From: an uncultured Clostridia bacterium
GTDB taxonomy: Bacteria > Bacillota > Clostridia > Lachnospirales > Lachnospiraceae
Length of the DNA: 7,555 nt
Reading direction: 5' to 3'
Assembly: GCA_946620335.1 (NCBI GenBank)
Contig: CAMONF010000284.1
Span: 1-7,555, forward strand
Shown: positions 1-7,458 of the stretch, piece by piece
Layout: every line of letters begins with the position of its first letter
How positions within the stretch are numbered: the first letter of the stretch is position 1
Notes under the pieces: model-generated
What the model saw: only the letters and a program-made list of their open reading frames with translations
Told to the model about the DNA's origin: nothing
Database searches by the model: none
Program-made: the position numbers and the translations under genes

Positions 1-300
1 GCTGGTGGAGGTGGACTCGCTCTCGCTGATGCTGGTAGATGTGGACTCACTCTCGCTGATGCTGGTAGATGTGGACTCACTCTCGCTGATCGACGTGGAC
101 GTAGACTCGCTCTCGCTGATCGACGTGGAGGTAGACTCGCTCTCACTGATCGAGTTGGAGGTAGACTCAATCTCACTGATAGACGCAGAAGTGCTCTCAC
201 TCTCAGAGACTGATACGGAGGTAGATTCACTCTCGATGATACTGATGGAGGTAGACTCACTCTCACTGATCGAGTTGGAAACGGACTCGCTGTTGCTCAA
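1..300 (-). repeat. Ten 30-bp tandem repeats encoding ISESESTSTS (SRR2)
   Basis: Ten contiguous 30-bp units, all in frame, each encode a 10-residue block with serine at nearly every second position. Units 31-60 and 61-90 are identical at DNA level. The five units nearest the window edge (1-150) all encode ISESESTSTS. The units nearer the non-repeat region are diverged: 271-300 reads LSNSESVSNS, 211-240 IIESESTSVS, 151-180 ISEIESTSNS. The array continues past base 1. In this family the region acts as a glycosylated stalk that extends the binding domain from the wall, and its length commonly varies by recombination. Confidence 0.93.
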
Positions 301-2325
301 ACTCTCCTGATCAGAGAGCCATTCCATTTCAGACCCGGAATCAAGGTATGTGACATCATATTCCACCTTTGGAACTATGATGTATTGGGTATAATTATAC
401 CGTTGAGCTAATCCGATATAGTAATCTGTTGTTCTATCTAATAATTCACTAAAGGTCCAGTGGGCATGGTAGTCCTCTCCGCTTTCAGCGCCATCTCTCG
501 TTGAAAACACCCATTGTGGACGCTTCGTAGGATTATAAAAATAGGTGGTCTTGTGTACGCCATTCCGATTAAACGAATAGAGATAGTAGATCTGATTTTC
601 CTTAGGCTGGCCGCCCAGGAAGAAAGCATTGCCGTCTCGGAGATCTTCTATCTTGAGAACGATCTGGTCGTCTATCAGATTTTTATCTTTACCAGAAAAA
701 TCATAGTCTTTGCTTATCTCGATTGACTTATCAGCTGTAACTACAATTTCTTCCGTCTCAGTTGATGAAACTGTCTTTGTTACTTTAACAATCTTATCCT
801 CGCCTACAGATGTCTTTAACGTATCATATGCATCCCTGCTGAGGTTTTCCTGCGTAAGCTGCTCTACTTCGGAGATCACGATGGTGCCATCGGCATTCAC
901 GTCATAGTAGTAATACTTGGTCGTTCCATCCGCAGTGACAGCATAAAGAGTATGACCGTCGACCGTCTTATTGGTGACTGCGCCTGTCGCGCCGGGCCTG
1001 CCGTCCACCTGGGCAATCAGTGCGGCTGCCGTGCTGTCGCTGACGCTTCCGGCATTGTATTCATCACGGAAATCCTTTTCTTGCTGCGTTGTGTTGGTGC
1101 CGCCCCTGGTCGCGCCAAGAAGGAAGCTCTTGACGGCCCGGAAACTGACAGTAGGCACAATGACAGATTTTCTGGTCTCCGTATGAACGCCGCTCTCGTC
1201 CTCAAAGGTGAGGGTCCAGGTAATGTTCTTGATACCGCTCGTCTCATCGATAGAGACATCGACAATATCATACCTGACATTTTTAGCACCCGCAGGAATC
1301 GTCACGCCTGCTTCAGCGTTGATGGTGTTCGTAATATAGTTGATAACTTCCTGATCGTATTTCGCAAGATACTCGCTCGCGGCAAGAGATTCGCTTTCGG
1401 ACGCGAAAAGAGACTGGGAAGCGCTCTCACTTTCCAGAACATAAGTGCTCTCGGAAACACTTGCGGAATCTGAATAGCTGCCGTTTTCGGATAAAGCTGC
1501 AGAGTCATCCGCCTGGCTTTCGGAGACATTTTCCTCTGACTCGCTCGCTGTCACTACCTCGGCAGCCTCCTGAGAACCGATTTCCGACTCCTGTTCGGAT
1601 TCTTCCGCAATGGCGGCCTGGCTTTCCTCCTCGGCAGCGGAAGATCCGTTCTCGCTCTCAGAAGCACTGTCTGCCTCGGAGACAGAGCTCTCCTCTGCCG
1701 CCTCCGAAACGGTTTCCGAATCGGATTCAGAAGCCGAATCACTGTCAGATCCGCTTTCACTGACCGCTGCGCTCCGGCTGGCAGAAGCTTCGCTTTCACT
1801 CTCAGAAATGCGAACACTTTCAGATTGATATTCGTTCTCAGACAAGCTCAGGCTCTCAGAAGAACTCACGCTCTCGGAAACGCTCATGCTCTCAGAAGAA
1901 CTCACGCTCTCGGAAACGCTCATGCTCTCAGAGATGTTCGCACTCTCAGGCAAGCTCTCATAGCCGAGAGCTTCCGACTCGGAAGACTCCCCGGCAATTT
2001 CATTGCTCAGAGAGGCAATCTCCTCCTCGTAGTCGGAGGCAAGCTCCTCTTCCTTGACCTGGATAGAGTCCTTCTCTTCCTCCGTTAATTCATGGTCTTC
2101 CTTTACCTCATCACTGCCTTCCCGAGTATTATTCAGAACGATTTCTTCATCCTGTGCGGTCTGCTCAAGCTGCAGGTCGATAGTATTCTCCACTTCGTCC
2201 CCGCCCTGCTCAGCCGCAAACGCATTCCCGGGAGCTGCCGCCATGCCGGCGGTAACGCCCAATGCCATGAATAACCTGCCTACCTTTGAAGACTTTTTTG
2301 TTTTGTTCCATTCTTTCTTTTTCAT
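1..2325 (-). CDS. Serine-rich repeat surface adhesin, C-terminus beyond window
   Basis: The frame is open without a stop from an ATG at 2325 to base 1, giving 775 codons and no C-terminus. Residues 1-38 look like a signal peptide: a lysine-rich start (MKKKEWNKTKK), a glycine-containing hydrophobic core at about 18-31, and likely cleavage after AFA (35-37). Residues 39-110 are acidic. Residues ~112-318 form serine-rich region 1 (SES, SVSES, SDS). Residues ~319-672 are a non-repeat, mostly beta-like region, probably the ligand-binding part, with a calcium-loop-like DVNADGTIVISE at 475-486. From ~673 to the edge are 10-residue ISESESTSTS repeats. This order (signal, short SRR1, binding region, long SRR2) is that of Fap1/GspB/SraP-type adhesins, which are O-glycosylated, exported by Sec or accessory SecA2/SecY2, and wall-anchored by LPXTG; anchor and export route are inferred. 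It lies 30 bp after an unknown ORF and probably shares its transcript. The Shine-Dalgarno is weak. Host-surface adhesion is likely; the ligand is unknown. Confidence 0.88.
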   Translation of the reverse strand, partial: MKKKEWNKTKKSSKVGRLFMALGVTAGMAAAPGNAFAAEQGGDEVENTIDLQLEQTAQDEEIVLNNTREGSDEVKEDHELTEEEKDSIQVKEEELASDYEEEIASLSNEIAGESSESEALGYESLPESANISESMSVSESVSSSESMSVSESVSSSESLSLSENEYQSESVRISESESEASASRSAAVSESGSDSDSASESDSETVSEAAEESSVSEADSASESENGSSAAEEESQAAIAEESEQESEIGSQEAAEVVTASESEENVSESQADDSAALSENGSYSDSASVSESTYVLESESASQSLFASESESLAASEYLAKYDQEVINYITNTINAEAGVTIPAGAKNVRYDIVDVSIDETSGIKNITWTLTFEDESGVHTETRKSVIVPTVSFRAVKSFLLGATRGGTNTTQQEKDFRDEYNAGSVSDSTAAALIAQVDGRPGATGAVTNKTVDGHTLYAVTADGTTKYYYYDVNADGTIVISEVEQLTQENLSRDAYDTLKTSVGEDKIVKVTKTVSSTETEEIVVTADKSIEISKDYDFSGKDKNLIDDQIVLKIEDLRDGNAFFLGGQPKENQIYYLYSFNRNGVHKTTYFYNPTKRPQWVFSTRDGAESGEDYHAHWTFSELLDRTTDYYIGLAQRYNYTQYIIVPKVEYDVTYLDSGSEMEWLSDQESLSNSESVSNSISESESTSISIIESESTSVSVSESESTSASISEIESTSNSISESESTSTSISESESTSTSISESESTSTSISESESTSTSISESESTSTS
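1861..1932 (-). repeat. 36-bp exact tandem duplication in SRR1
   Basis: Bases 1861-1896 and 1897-1932 are identical, and the 8 bases before the first copy (1853-1860, ctctcaga) also match the end of each copy. Each unit adds 12 residues of the SESVSSSESMSV type to serine-rich region 1. The repeat keeps the reading frame, as expected for slippage or unequal recombination in a stalk region. Confidence 0.9.
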
Positions 2326-2355
2326 AATGAACGCCCATTTCTGATTACAGAAGTA

Positions 2356-2916
2356 TTATCGGTGATCGATGAGTGACATGGCCTCAGCCAGCTTTCTGAT
2401 ATTAAAGCAGTTGCGATTCTTCTTAAGGCCTGCCTTTTCCAGAATATTCTCGTCCTCACAATCCGCGTCTTCACTGCAGATATAAACAAGAGGTTTTCTG
2501 CCACCTTTCCAAAGCCCCTTATCATTCCAGTACTCCGAAAAGCCTTGTACGGATTCAACAAAGATCAGGTCTTCCGGAACCTCAAGAATACTCTGCAATT
2601 CAAGAAGTGCGGACTCCTTGTCCTCCATTCGATCCACGATGCAAAACTGGAGAGATTTATCATTGGTCAGGCAGTTGTGGATGAGCTGCTGAAGAGTAGA
2701 GATAGCCTCATTGTTCCTTTCGATCAATGCCAGCTGTTCTCTGATGAAATTCTCTGTTTCCAAATAGCTGTTTTTTCCTGTCAATTGCCCTCCCTGGCTG
2801 CCGGTTCTCTGCGAGTCAGGAACCATCGTGCCAAATCGGCGCGCTGAAGACTCACAGGAACAGCAAAAAAAACATAGCAAACCAAATGAGACCAAAGTGC
2901 TCTCTTTCGAGGTCAC
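2356..2916 (-). CDS. Unrecognised 186-aa protein, adhesin partner gene
   Basis: I do not recognise this protein. The frame runs from a GTG at 2916 to a TAA at 2356-2358. Residues 8-19 are hydrophobic and run into a cysteine cluster (CFFCCSC, Cys15, 18, 19, 21), but there is no good lipobox and few preceding positive charges. Residues ~50-84 look helical. From ~88 onward hydrophobic strands (LQFCIVD, LIFVES, KPLVYIC, NCFNI) alternate with helices, suggesting a small alpha/beta fold loosely like a receiver or Rossmann-type domain; that is only a pattern reading. The start is uncertain: no clear Shine-Dalgarno precedes the GTG, and Met31 (2826) is an alternative that would remove the cysteine-rich segment. 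A promoter candidate lies just upstream and the adhesin starts 30 bp downstream, so the two are probably co-transcribed and a role in the adhesin's export, modification or regulation is possible. It resembles none of the usual Asp1-3, GtfA/B, SecA2 or SecY2 proteins. Confidence 0.6.
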   Translation of the reverse strand: MTSKESTLVSFGLLCFFCCSCESSARRFGTMVPDSQRTGSQGGQLTGKNSYLETENFIREQLALIERNNEAISTLQQLIHNCLTNDKSLQFCIVDRMEDKESALLELQSILEVPEDLIFVESVQGFSEYWNDKGLWKGGRKPLVYICSEDADCEDENILEKAGLKKNRNCFNIRKLAEAMSLIDHR

Positions 2917-2948
2917 CTATCCATCTGTCCCATTATTTTCCTTTATCT

Positions 2949-2978
2949 TATATACAACATTTCCCTGTATTCAGTCAA
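2949..2978 (-). promoter_or_regulatory. Candidate sigma-A promoter of the adhesin operon
   Basis: On the minus strand TTGACT (2978-2973) and TATATA (2954-2949) are separated by 18 bases, in an AT-rich gap between proB and the 186-codon ORF. Transcription would begin near 2942, about 26 bases before the GTG at 2916. This supports an operon of the unknown ORF and the adhesin that is independent of proB. It is assigned by consensus match only. Confidence 0.55.
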
Positions 2979-3039
2979 GTAGCTATGCGATTTTGAAGAG
3001 AAAACTTAAAAATTTACTATTAGATTTTGGATAACAAGT

Positions 3040-3077
3040 ACCCCACAGCCTGTCTGCGATAGACAAAACTGCGGGGT
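3040..3077 (-). terminator. Hairpin after proB, possible terminator
   Basis: Arms accccacag (3040-3048) and ctgcggggt (3069-3077) pair over 9 bp with one G-U, and an inner GTCT/AGAC stem extends the structure. It starts 6 bases after the proB stop codon, the usual place for an intrinsic terminator. The downstream strand (ACTTGTTATCC) lacks a proper T-run, so termination may be weak or factor-assisted. Confidence 0.5.
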
Positions 3078-3083
3078 CTGTGT

Positions 3084-3947
3084 TTACATTTTCTCGAGAT
3101 AGTCGATCAGGTAGAAGTCATCCTTGGCGCTGGCCCTGAAGAAGGTGCCTTCGGCTCCTCCCTCTATCAGGCGGTGGATGATCCGGAAGTCGGCCGCGTT
3201 GGCGATCAGCATGTCCGTGCCGGCTGAGGTGGCGATGTCGGCGGCCAGGAGCTTGGTTGCCATACCGCCGACGCTGTAGTCACTGCCGGTGGATTTCTTC
3301 GCGTACCCGAGCAGGTGGCTGTCCACCGAGTCGACGTAGCTGATGAAGCTGGCATCGGGATTGACCCTCGGGTCGTCGGTGTAGAGGCCGTCAATATCGG
3401 AGAGGAGGAGCAGCAGGTCCGCCTTGATGAGGGCTGCGACGACTGCGGAGAGCCGGTCGTTGTCGCCGAACTGGATATCGTAAGTGGAGACCGTATCGTT
3501 CTCGTTTACGATGGGGATGGCGCCCAGGGTGAAGAGCTCCTCGAAGGTGTTGCGGGCGTTGAACCGCATCTCCGGGTCCGTGAAGGTCTCCTTGGACATG
3601 AGGACCTGGGCCACGTTCTGGCCGTACTCGGCAAAGAGCTTGTGGTAGATCATCATGAGCTGGACCTGGCCGATGGCGGCGCAGGCCTGCTTTTCCATGA
3701 GATTCTGGACCTTCTTGATGCCCATGGCGCCGCGTCCCACGGCGATGGCGCCGGAGGAGACCAGAATGACGTCCTTCCCCTGGTTGTGGAGGTCCGTCAC
3801 CTCCCTGGCCAGGATCTCCAGCTTGGGAAGGTTGAGCCGGCCGGTCTCCGTGTGGACCAGGGAGGCCGAGCCGAGCTTGATGACGATGCGTTTTTTGTCC
3901 TTCAGGGTCTCGCGACCCTTGTTTTCATTTATCACTTGAGATTCCAT
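3084..3947 (-). CDS. proB: Glutamate 5-kinase, short form without PUA domain
   Basis: Cytoplasmic glutamate 5-kinase phosphorylates L-glutamate with ATP to gamma-glutamyl phosphate, the first step of proline synthesis. The amino-acid-kinase fold is complete: KLGSASL at 24-30 (phosphate loop), VSSGAIAVG at 63-71, NENDTV at 148-153 and FGDND at 160-164 (glutamate binding), LLSDIDGLYT at 181-190, and the nucleotide-binding GGMATK at 227-232. The usual GTGGM reads SVGGM here. At 287 residues it ends after the kinase domain; many homologues have ~370 with a C-terminal PUA domain, and short forms are known. The ATG at 3947 has no Shine-Dalgarno and lies inside the end of the upstream DUF3048 reading frame (16-bp overlap), so translation was probably coupled to that frame. 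The expected partner proA is not in the window. Confidence 0.95.
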   Translation of the reverse strand: MESQVINENKGRETLKDKKRIVIKLGSASLVHTETGRLNLPKLEILAREVTDLHNQGKDVILVSSGAIAVGRGAMGIKKVQNLMEKQACAAIGQVQLMMIYHKLFAEYGQNVAQVLMSKETFTDPEMRFNARNTFEELFTLGAIPIVNENDTVSTYDIQFGDNDRLSAVVAALIKADLLLLLSDIDGLYTDDPRVNPDASFISYVDSVDSHLLGYAKKSTGSDYSVGGMATKLLAADIATSAGTDMLIANAADFRIIHRLIEGGAEGTFFRASAKDDFYLIDYLEKM

Positions 3948-4198
3948 GTAGACTCTACTTTAGACTTTCCGCCGTGGGATTCGATCCAGGCAACTCGCTG
4001 CTTGTCCATCTCAGACAGCCAGGGCTCTTCCTGATACTCGTACCAGCCTTTCCAGTCAAGGTTATGCTTGACCATGGTGGCAGTATCCTCCTCGTTCAGG
4101 ACCGTGTGGGCTTCCTCGCGGCTGGCGCCGATCTTGCACTTGCCAATGAACTCGTTCTGGATGACGCAGATCATGGTCTTGCCGGGGTTGAGCTTGAT
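3932..4198 (-). pseudogene. Detached C-terminal tail of the DUF3048 gene
   Basis: This is the in-frame continuation of the lipoprotein gene beyond its TAA at 4199-4201: 88 sense codons ending at a TGA (3932-3934). It begins IKLNPGKTMICVI, which resembles the usual closing strand of DUF3048 proteins as I recall it, and then has a ~75-residue extension I do not recognise, containing WKGWYEYQEEPW. Third positions are still strongly G/C, like the genes around it, so the segment was under coding selection until recently or still is. An internal ATG at 4174 could restart translation but has no Shine-Dalgarno. The last 16 bases overlap the start of proB. Confidence 0.65.
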
Positions 4199-5284
4199 TT
4201 AATTTCCGTCATCGTCGTAGTACTCGACGGCGTCATAGAAATCGGACCGGTACCAGTGGATCGGCATGGCCTGGCCGCGGGTGATGTACATGCCCCAGCC
4301 AACATCAGCCGTGTTGAAGTGGAGATACTGGGTCTTCTGGTAGTGGTCATAGTTCTGATACTCAAGGATGATGTTGGTGAAGGCCAGCTGTTTGTCGGCG
4401 TCCACATCCATGTGGGGGCCGCCGTACTCGAAGCGGTAGTAGAGCTGGTCATCCTCATGATACTCGAACCAGGGGGCGTTGCTCAGGTAGCCGGGCTCCA
4501 CGTAAGCGGCCGGGACCGGATCGGTGAGCTGGGCTTCCTCTCCTACCCATGTGAAGGCCAGTTGGGACTTATAGTCCTCCTTCAGATCGCGCCGGTAGCC
4601 CAGGTGCTCAATGACGCCGTCCAGGCCCTTGGTATCGATATAGGCGTTGTGAGGCGCCTTGTTATAGGTGTTGTCGCGGAAGAAGTAGCTGTAGGCGTAG
4701 TCCGCCAGACCCGAGACGTTGTCCACATTGTCGGACTCCAGATAGGTCAGGGCGTAGGCCGCCTGGCCGTAGTGGGTGTAGATCGGATCGAAGCCGGCCA
4801 CCAGGGAAATGAAGTAATCGCGGCAGCTCCGGATGGGTCCGATGCGGCCGAGGTCGCTGTAGTCCTGGAAGACGGCGCACATGCGGGTGTAGCTGCCCTC
4901 GACGACGGATTCATACATGACGTCCGCCTTGGAGATACCGCTCTGGGGCAGGGCATCCTTCACATTGTCGATCATCACGGCCACCGGGCGTCTCTTCCCG
5001 ATCTCCTCCTCGACATATTCGCCGGTCAGAATGCTCTTGACGTAGCCCTCCGGGATCTGTTCCGTCGGCTCGGGCGTAGGTGTGGGAATCGGAGTCTCCG
5101 TCGGCTCAGGCGTAGGCGTGGGATCCTCCTCGACCGCGGCCACCTCAGTCGGAGCCGCTGCCTCCGTCACCGCTGCCTCAGCCGGCGTCTCCCTCTCCTT
5201 TGCAGCCTCCGCAGCAGCAGCGCAGCCGCTGAAGGTCAGCACAGCGGAGAGGACAAGCGCTGTAATGCCAATACGTTTTTTCAT
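4199..5284 (-). CDS. DUF3048 (YerB-like) lipoprotein, cut by in-frame TAA
   Basis: This is a secreted, membrane-anchored lipoprotein of unknown biochemical role, related to Bacillus YerB. MKKRIGITALVLSAVLTFSGC is a lipoprotein signal with Cys21 as the lipidated residue. Residues ~25-76 are an Ala/Glu linker ending in a Pro-Thr spacer (PTPTPEPTETPIPTPTPEP). The DUF3048 domain starts at ~99 with RPVAVMIDN, ALPQSGIS and ADVMYE, followed by GRIGPIRSCRDYFI (146-159), HYGQAAYA, and a second beta-rich part from ~225. The ATG at 5284 has a good GAGGAG site and lies 30 bp after ybeY. After YDDDGN (residue 361) the frame meets TAA, yet the codons beyond it continue the domain (see the tail at 3932-4198). 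The product therefore probably lacks its last strand and extension. The TAA could be a nonsense mutation (for example GAA to TAA), a sequencing error or readthrough. Confidence 0.87.
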   Translation of the reverse strand: MKKRIGITALVLSAVLTFSGCAAAAEAAKERETPAEAAVTEAAAPTEVAAVEEDPTPTPEPTETPIPTPTPEPTEQIPEGYVKSILTGEYVEEEIGKRRPVAVMIDNVKDALPQSGISKADVMYESVVEGSYTRMCAVFQDYSDLGRIGPIRSCRDYFISLVAGFDPIYTHYGQAAYALTYLESDNVDNVSGLADYAYSYFFRDNTYNKAPHNAYIDTKGLDGVIEHLGYRRDLKEDYKSQLAFTWVGEEAQLTDPVPAAYVEPGYLSNAPWFEYHEDDQLYYRFEYGGPHMDVDADKQLAFTNIILEYQNYDHYQKTQYLHFNTADVGWGMYITRGQAMPIHWYRSDFYDAVEYYDDDGN

Positions 5285-5314
5285 GATTATCTCCTCGCTC
5301 TGTAAATGATATAT

Positions 5315-5836
5315 TCAGACAGCATCTCTCGTGATGCCGCAGGAATTCAGGATCTCCTCCTGGAGGGCGAACATGCGTTGCTCCTCCCCGGGCTCCATAT
5401 GGTCGAACCCGGTCAGGTGAAGCAGGCTGTGGGCGATCAGAAAGGCGTACTCGCGCAGGGTGCTGTGCCCGAACTGCTCAGCCTGCGCTTTTATGCGGGG
5501 CACGCACAGCACGATATCTCCCAGAAGCAGCTCGCCTGTCTCCGGGTCGAAGTTGCCGGAGATATCATCCTCCAGATGGTCAAAATTGCCCGGTTCTTCA
5601 TAATCGCACATGGGAAATGAAAGCACATCCGTCTCCGCGTCTATATTCCTCATCTCCGCGTTGATGCCCCGGATTCCCTCGCTGTCCGTCAGCAGAATGC
5701 TCACGGAGACCTCATACGGGCAATCAAGGACATCAAGGGCGGCATTCACGACCTTGTCGGCCACGGCCTGGATATCGAAAGGAAGGATCTCTGTGAAATC
5801 CCGGCCGGTGTACTCATTTTCAATGGTAATGGTCAT
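5315..5836 (-). CDS. ybeY: Endoribonuclease YbeY (16S rRNA maturation)
   Basis: YbeY is a zinc-dependent single-strand endoribonuclease involved in 16S rRNA 3'-end processing and ribosome quality control in the cytoplasm. The signature zinc site is present as HSLLHLTGFDH at 136-146 (His136, His140, His146). Upstream are the conserved ETDVLSFPM (68-76) and LGDIVLC (105-111) motifs. Its 173 residues are typical of the family. The ATG at 5836 follows AAGGAGG by 7 bases and lies 12 bp after the phoH stop, consistent with one operon. Adjacency to phoH is a widespread bacterial arrangement. Confidence 0.97.
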   Translation of the reverse strand: MTITIENEYTGRDFTEILPFDIQAVADKVVNAALDVLDCPYEVSVSILLTDSEGIRGINAEMRNIDAETDVLSFPMCDYEEPGNFDHLEDDISGNFDPETGELLLGDIVLCVPRIKAQAEQFGHSTLREYAFLIAHSLLHLTGFDHMEPGEEQRMFALQEEILNSCGITRDAV

Positions 5837-5843
5837 GCCGGAT

Positions 5844-5848
5844 CCTCC

Positions 5849-5850
<2 letters not shown>
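5844..5850 (-). promoter_or_regulatory. Strong ybeY ribosome binding site overlapping phoH stop
   Basis: AAGGAGG lies 7 bases before the ybeY ATG. Its first two A's are also the last two bases of the phoH TAA (5851-5849). A ribosome ending phoH therefore stops on the ybeY initiation site, suggesting translational coupling. Confidence 0.85.
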
Positions 5851-6866
<1,016 letters not shown>

Positions 6867-6871
<5 letters not shown>

Positions 6872-6914
6872 GACAGGATCCTCCTGATTCTGAAAGGGTA
6901 TTACGCTTTTTCAT
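6867..6914 (-). other. Possible 15-codon upstream ORF overlapping phoH start
   Basis: An ATG at 6914 opens a short frame, MKKRNTLSESGGSCH, ending at TAA 6869-6867. The stop shares one base with the ATT start of phoH (ATTAA), and the phoH Shine-Dalgarno lies inside it. Such an overlap would suit stop-to-start coupling. Its own ribosome binding site is weak, so translation is uncertain. Confidence 0.25.
6880..6885 (-). promoter_or_regulatory. phoH ribosome binding site that decides the ATT start
   Basis: AGGAGG is followed by 8 bases and then ATT (6871). The site shares the ten bases AGGAGGATCC with the ybeY ribosome binding region, so it looks like a genuine strong initiation site of this genome. 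No ATG, GTG or TTG stands in the phoH frame at suitable spacing. Confidence 0.7.
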
Positions 6915-6940
6915 TCTACCATGTTTCATATGAAAATGAA
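6913..6940 (-). promoter_or_regulatory. Weak promoter-like site with palindrome before phoH
   Basis: TAGAAT (6918-6913) differs from TATAAT at one base, but no good -35 box is found; TTCATT (6940-6935) at 16-bp spacing is the closest. Between them lies the perfect 12-bp palindrome TTTCATATGAAA (6924-6935), a possible protein-binding site. Transcription from here would begin inside the small upstream ORF and leave a leader of ~35 bases for phoH. Confidence 0.2.
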
Positions 6941-6953
6941 ATGCCCGGGGCGG

Positions 6954-7433
6954 TCATTTATGGTAGGGCTCGTGGTGGATGATCCGGAAGGACCGGTAGA
7001 TCTGCTCCAGAAGGATCACCCGCATGAGCTGGTGGGGAAAAGTCATGGCGGAGAAACTGAGCTTCTCGTCCGCCCGGGCCAGCACTTCGTCGGAAAGACC
7101 CAGCGACCCGCCGATCACAAAGGCGATCGTGCTTTTGCCTGAACCCATGAGGCTGTCCAGCCTTGATGCCAGCTTCTCTGAGCTCATACTCCTGCCCTCT
7201 ATCGCCAGGGCGATACAATAATCCGTATCCTTGAGCTGTCGCAGGATCCGCTCCCCCTCCGTGCGCTTGATAGCCCGCTCGACCTCCGCGGAGGCGCCGT
7301 CCGGCGTCTTCTCGTCAGCGCACTCAAGGATGGTCAGACGGCAGTAGCGGCCTAAACGCTTGGAATATTCCTCTACTGCTCCGCGAAAGTAGCTCTCCTT
7401 AATTTTTCCCACACAGACGATTTTAATATTCAA
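6954..7433 (-). CDS. rlmH: 23S rRNA pseudouridine-1915 N3-methyltransferase RlmH
   Basis: RlmH uses S-adenosylmethionine to methylate pseudouridine 1915 in helix 69 of 23S rRNA on the assembled 70S ribosome. The SPOUT-fold hallmarks are present: AIEGRSMSSE at 77-86, the SAM-binding FVIGGSLGL at 105-113, TFPHQLMRVILLEQ at 131-144, and the invariant C-terminal EPYHK at 155-159. The residue before EPYHK is His where Gly or Asn is common. The length of 159 is standard. Start is TTG at 7433, preceded by GGAGGG with 7-base spacing; no ATG fits. It is the first gene of the visible rlmH-phoH-ybeY run, directly left of a repeat cluster. Confidence 0.97.
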   Translation of the reverse strand: MNIKIVCVGKIKESYFRGAVEEYSKRLGRYCRLTILECADEKTPDGASAEVERAIKRTEGERILRQLKDTDYCIALAIEGRSMSSEKLASRLDSLMGSGKSTIAFVIGGSLGLSDEVLARADEKLSFSAMTFPHQLMRVILLEQIYRSFRIIHHEPYHK

Positions 7434-7440
7434 TCCGCTG

Positions 7441-7446
7441 CCCTCC
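7441..7446 (-). promoter_or_regulatory. rlmH ribosome binding site (TTG start)
   Basis: GGAGGG lies 7 bases before the TTG at 7433, which fixes this start because RlmH homologues begin with this same short strand (xxIKIVCVGK). Confidence 0.75.
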
Positions 7447-7458
7447 GATGAGAAAAGG

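Noticed and set aside
1..300. CRISPR array
   Set aside because: The 30-bp units are contiguous with no spacers and encode in-frame serine-rich repeats.
5..310. Plus-strand repetitive frame rich in VDSLSL
   Set aside because: It is the antisense reading of the 30-bp repeats of the adhesin; no start signals, and the minus frame is open for 775 codons with a signal peptide.
2545..2847. Plus-strand frame (100 codons) opposite the 186-codon ORF
   Set aside because: Considered because the minus-strand gene is itself unrecognised, but the minus frame is longer, has a promoter and is in line with the adhesin gene; this one has no ribosome binding site.
3315..4034. Plus-strand frame (239 codons) opposite proB
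   Set aside because: It is low-complexity Val/Asp/Glu/Gly-rich antisense of a well-conserved kinase.
4199..4201. Reassigned stop codon or selenocysteine/pyrrolysine site
   Set aside because: The codon is TAA, not TGA or TAG, no downstream recoding hairpin is evident, and other genes here end with TAA.
3974..5305. Long plus-strand frame (443 codons) opposite the DUF3048 gene
   Set aside because: Its openness follows from the G/C third-position bias of the minus-strand gene; the protein shows no recognisable domain, and the minus strand has a clear lipoprotein and DUF3048 motifs.
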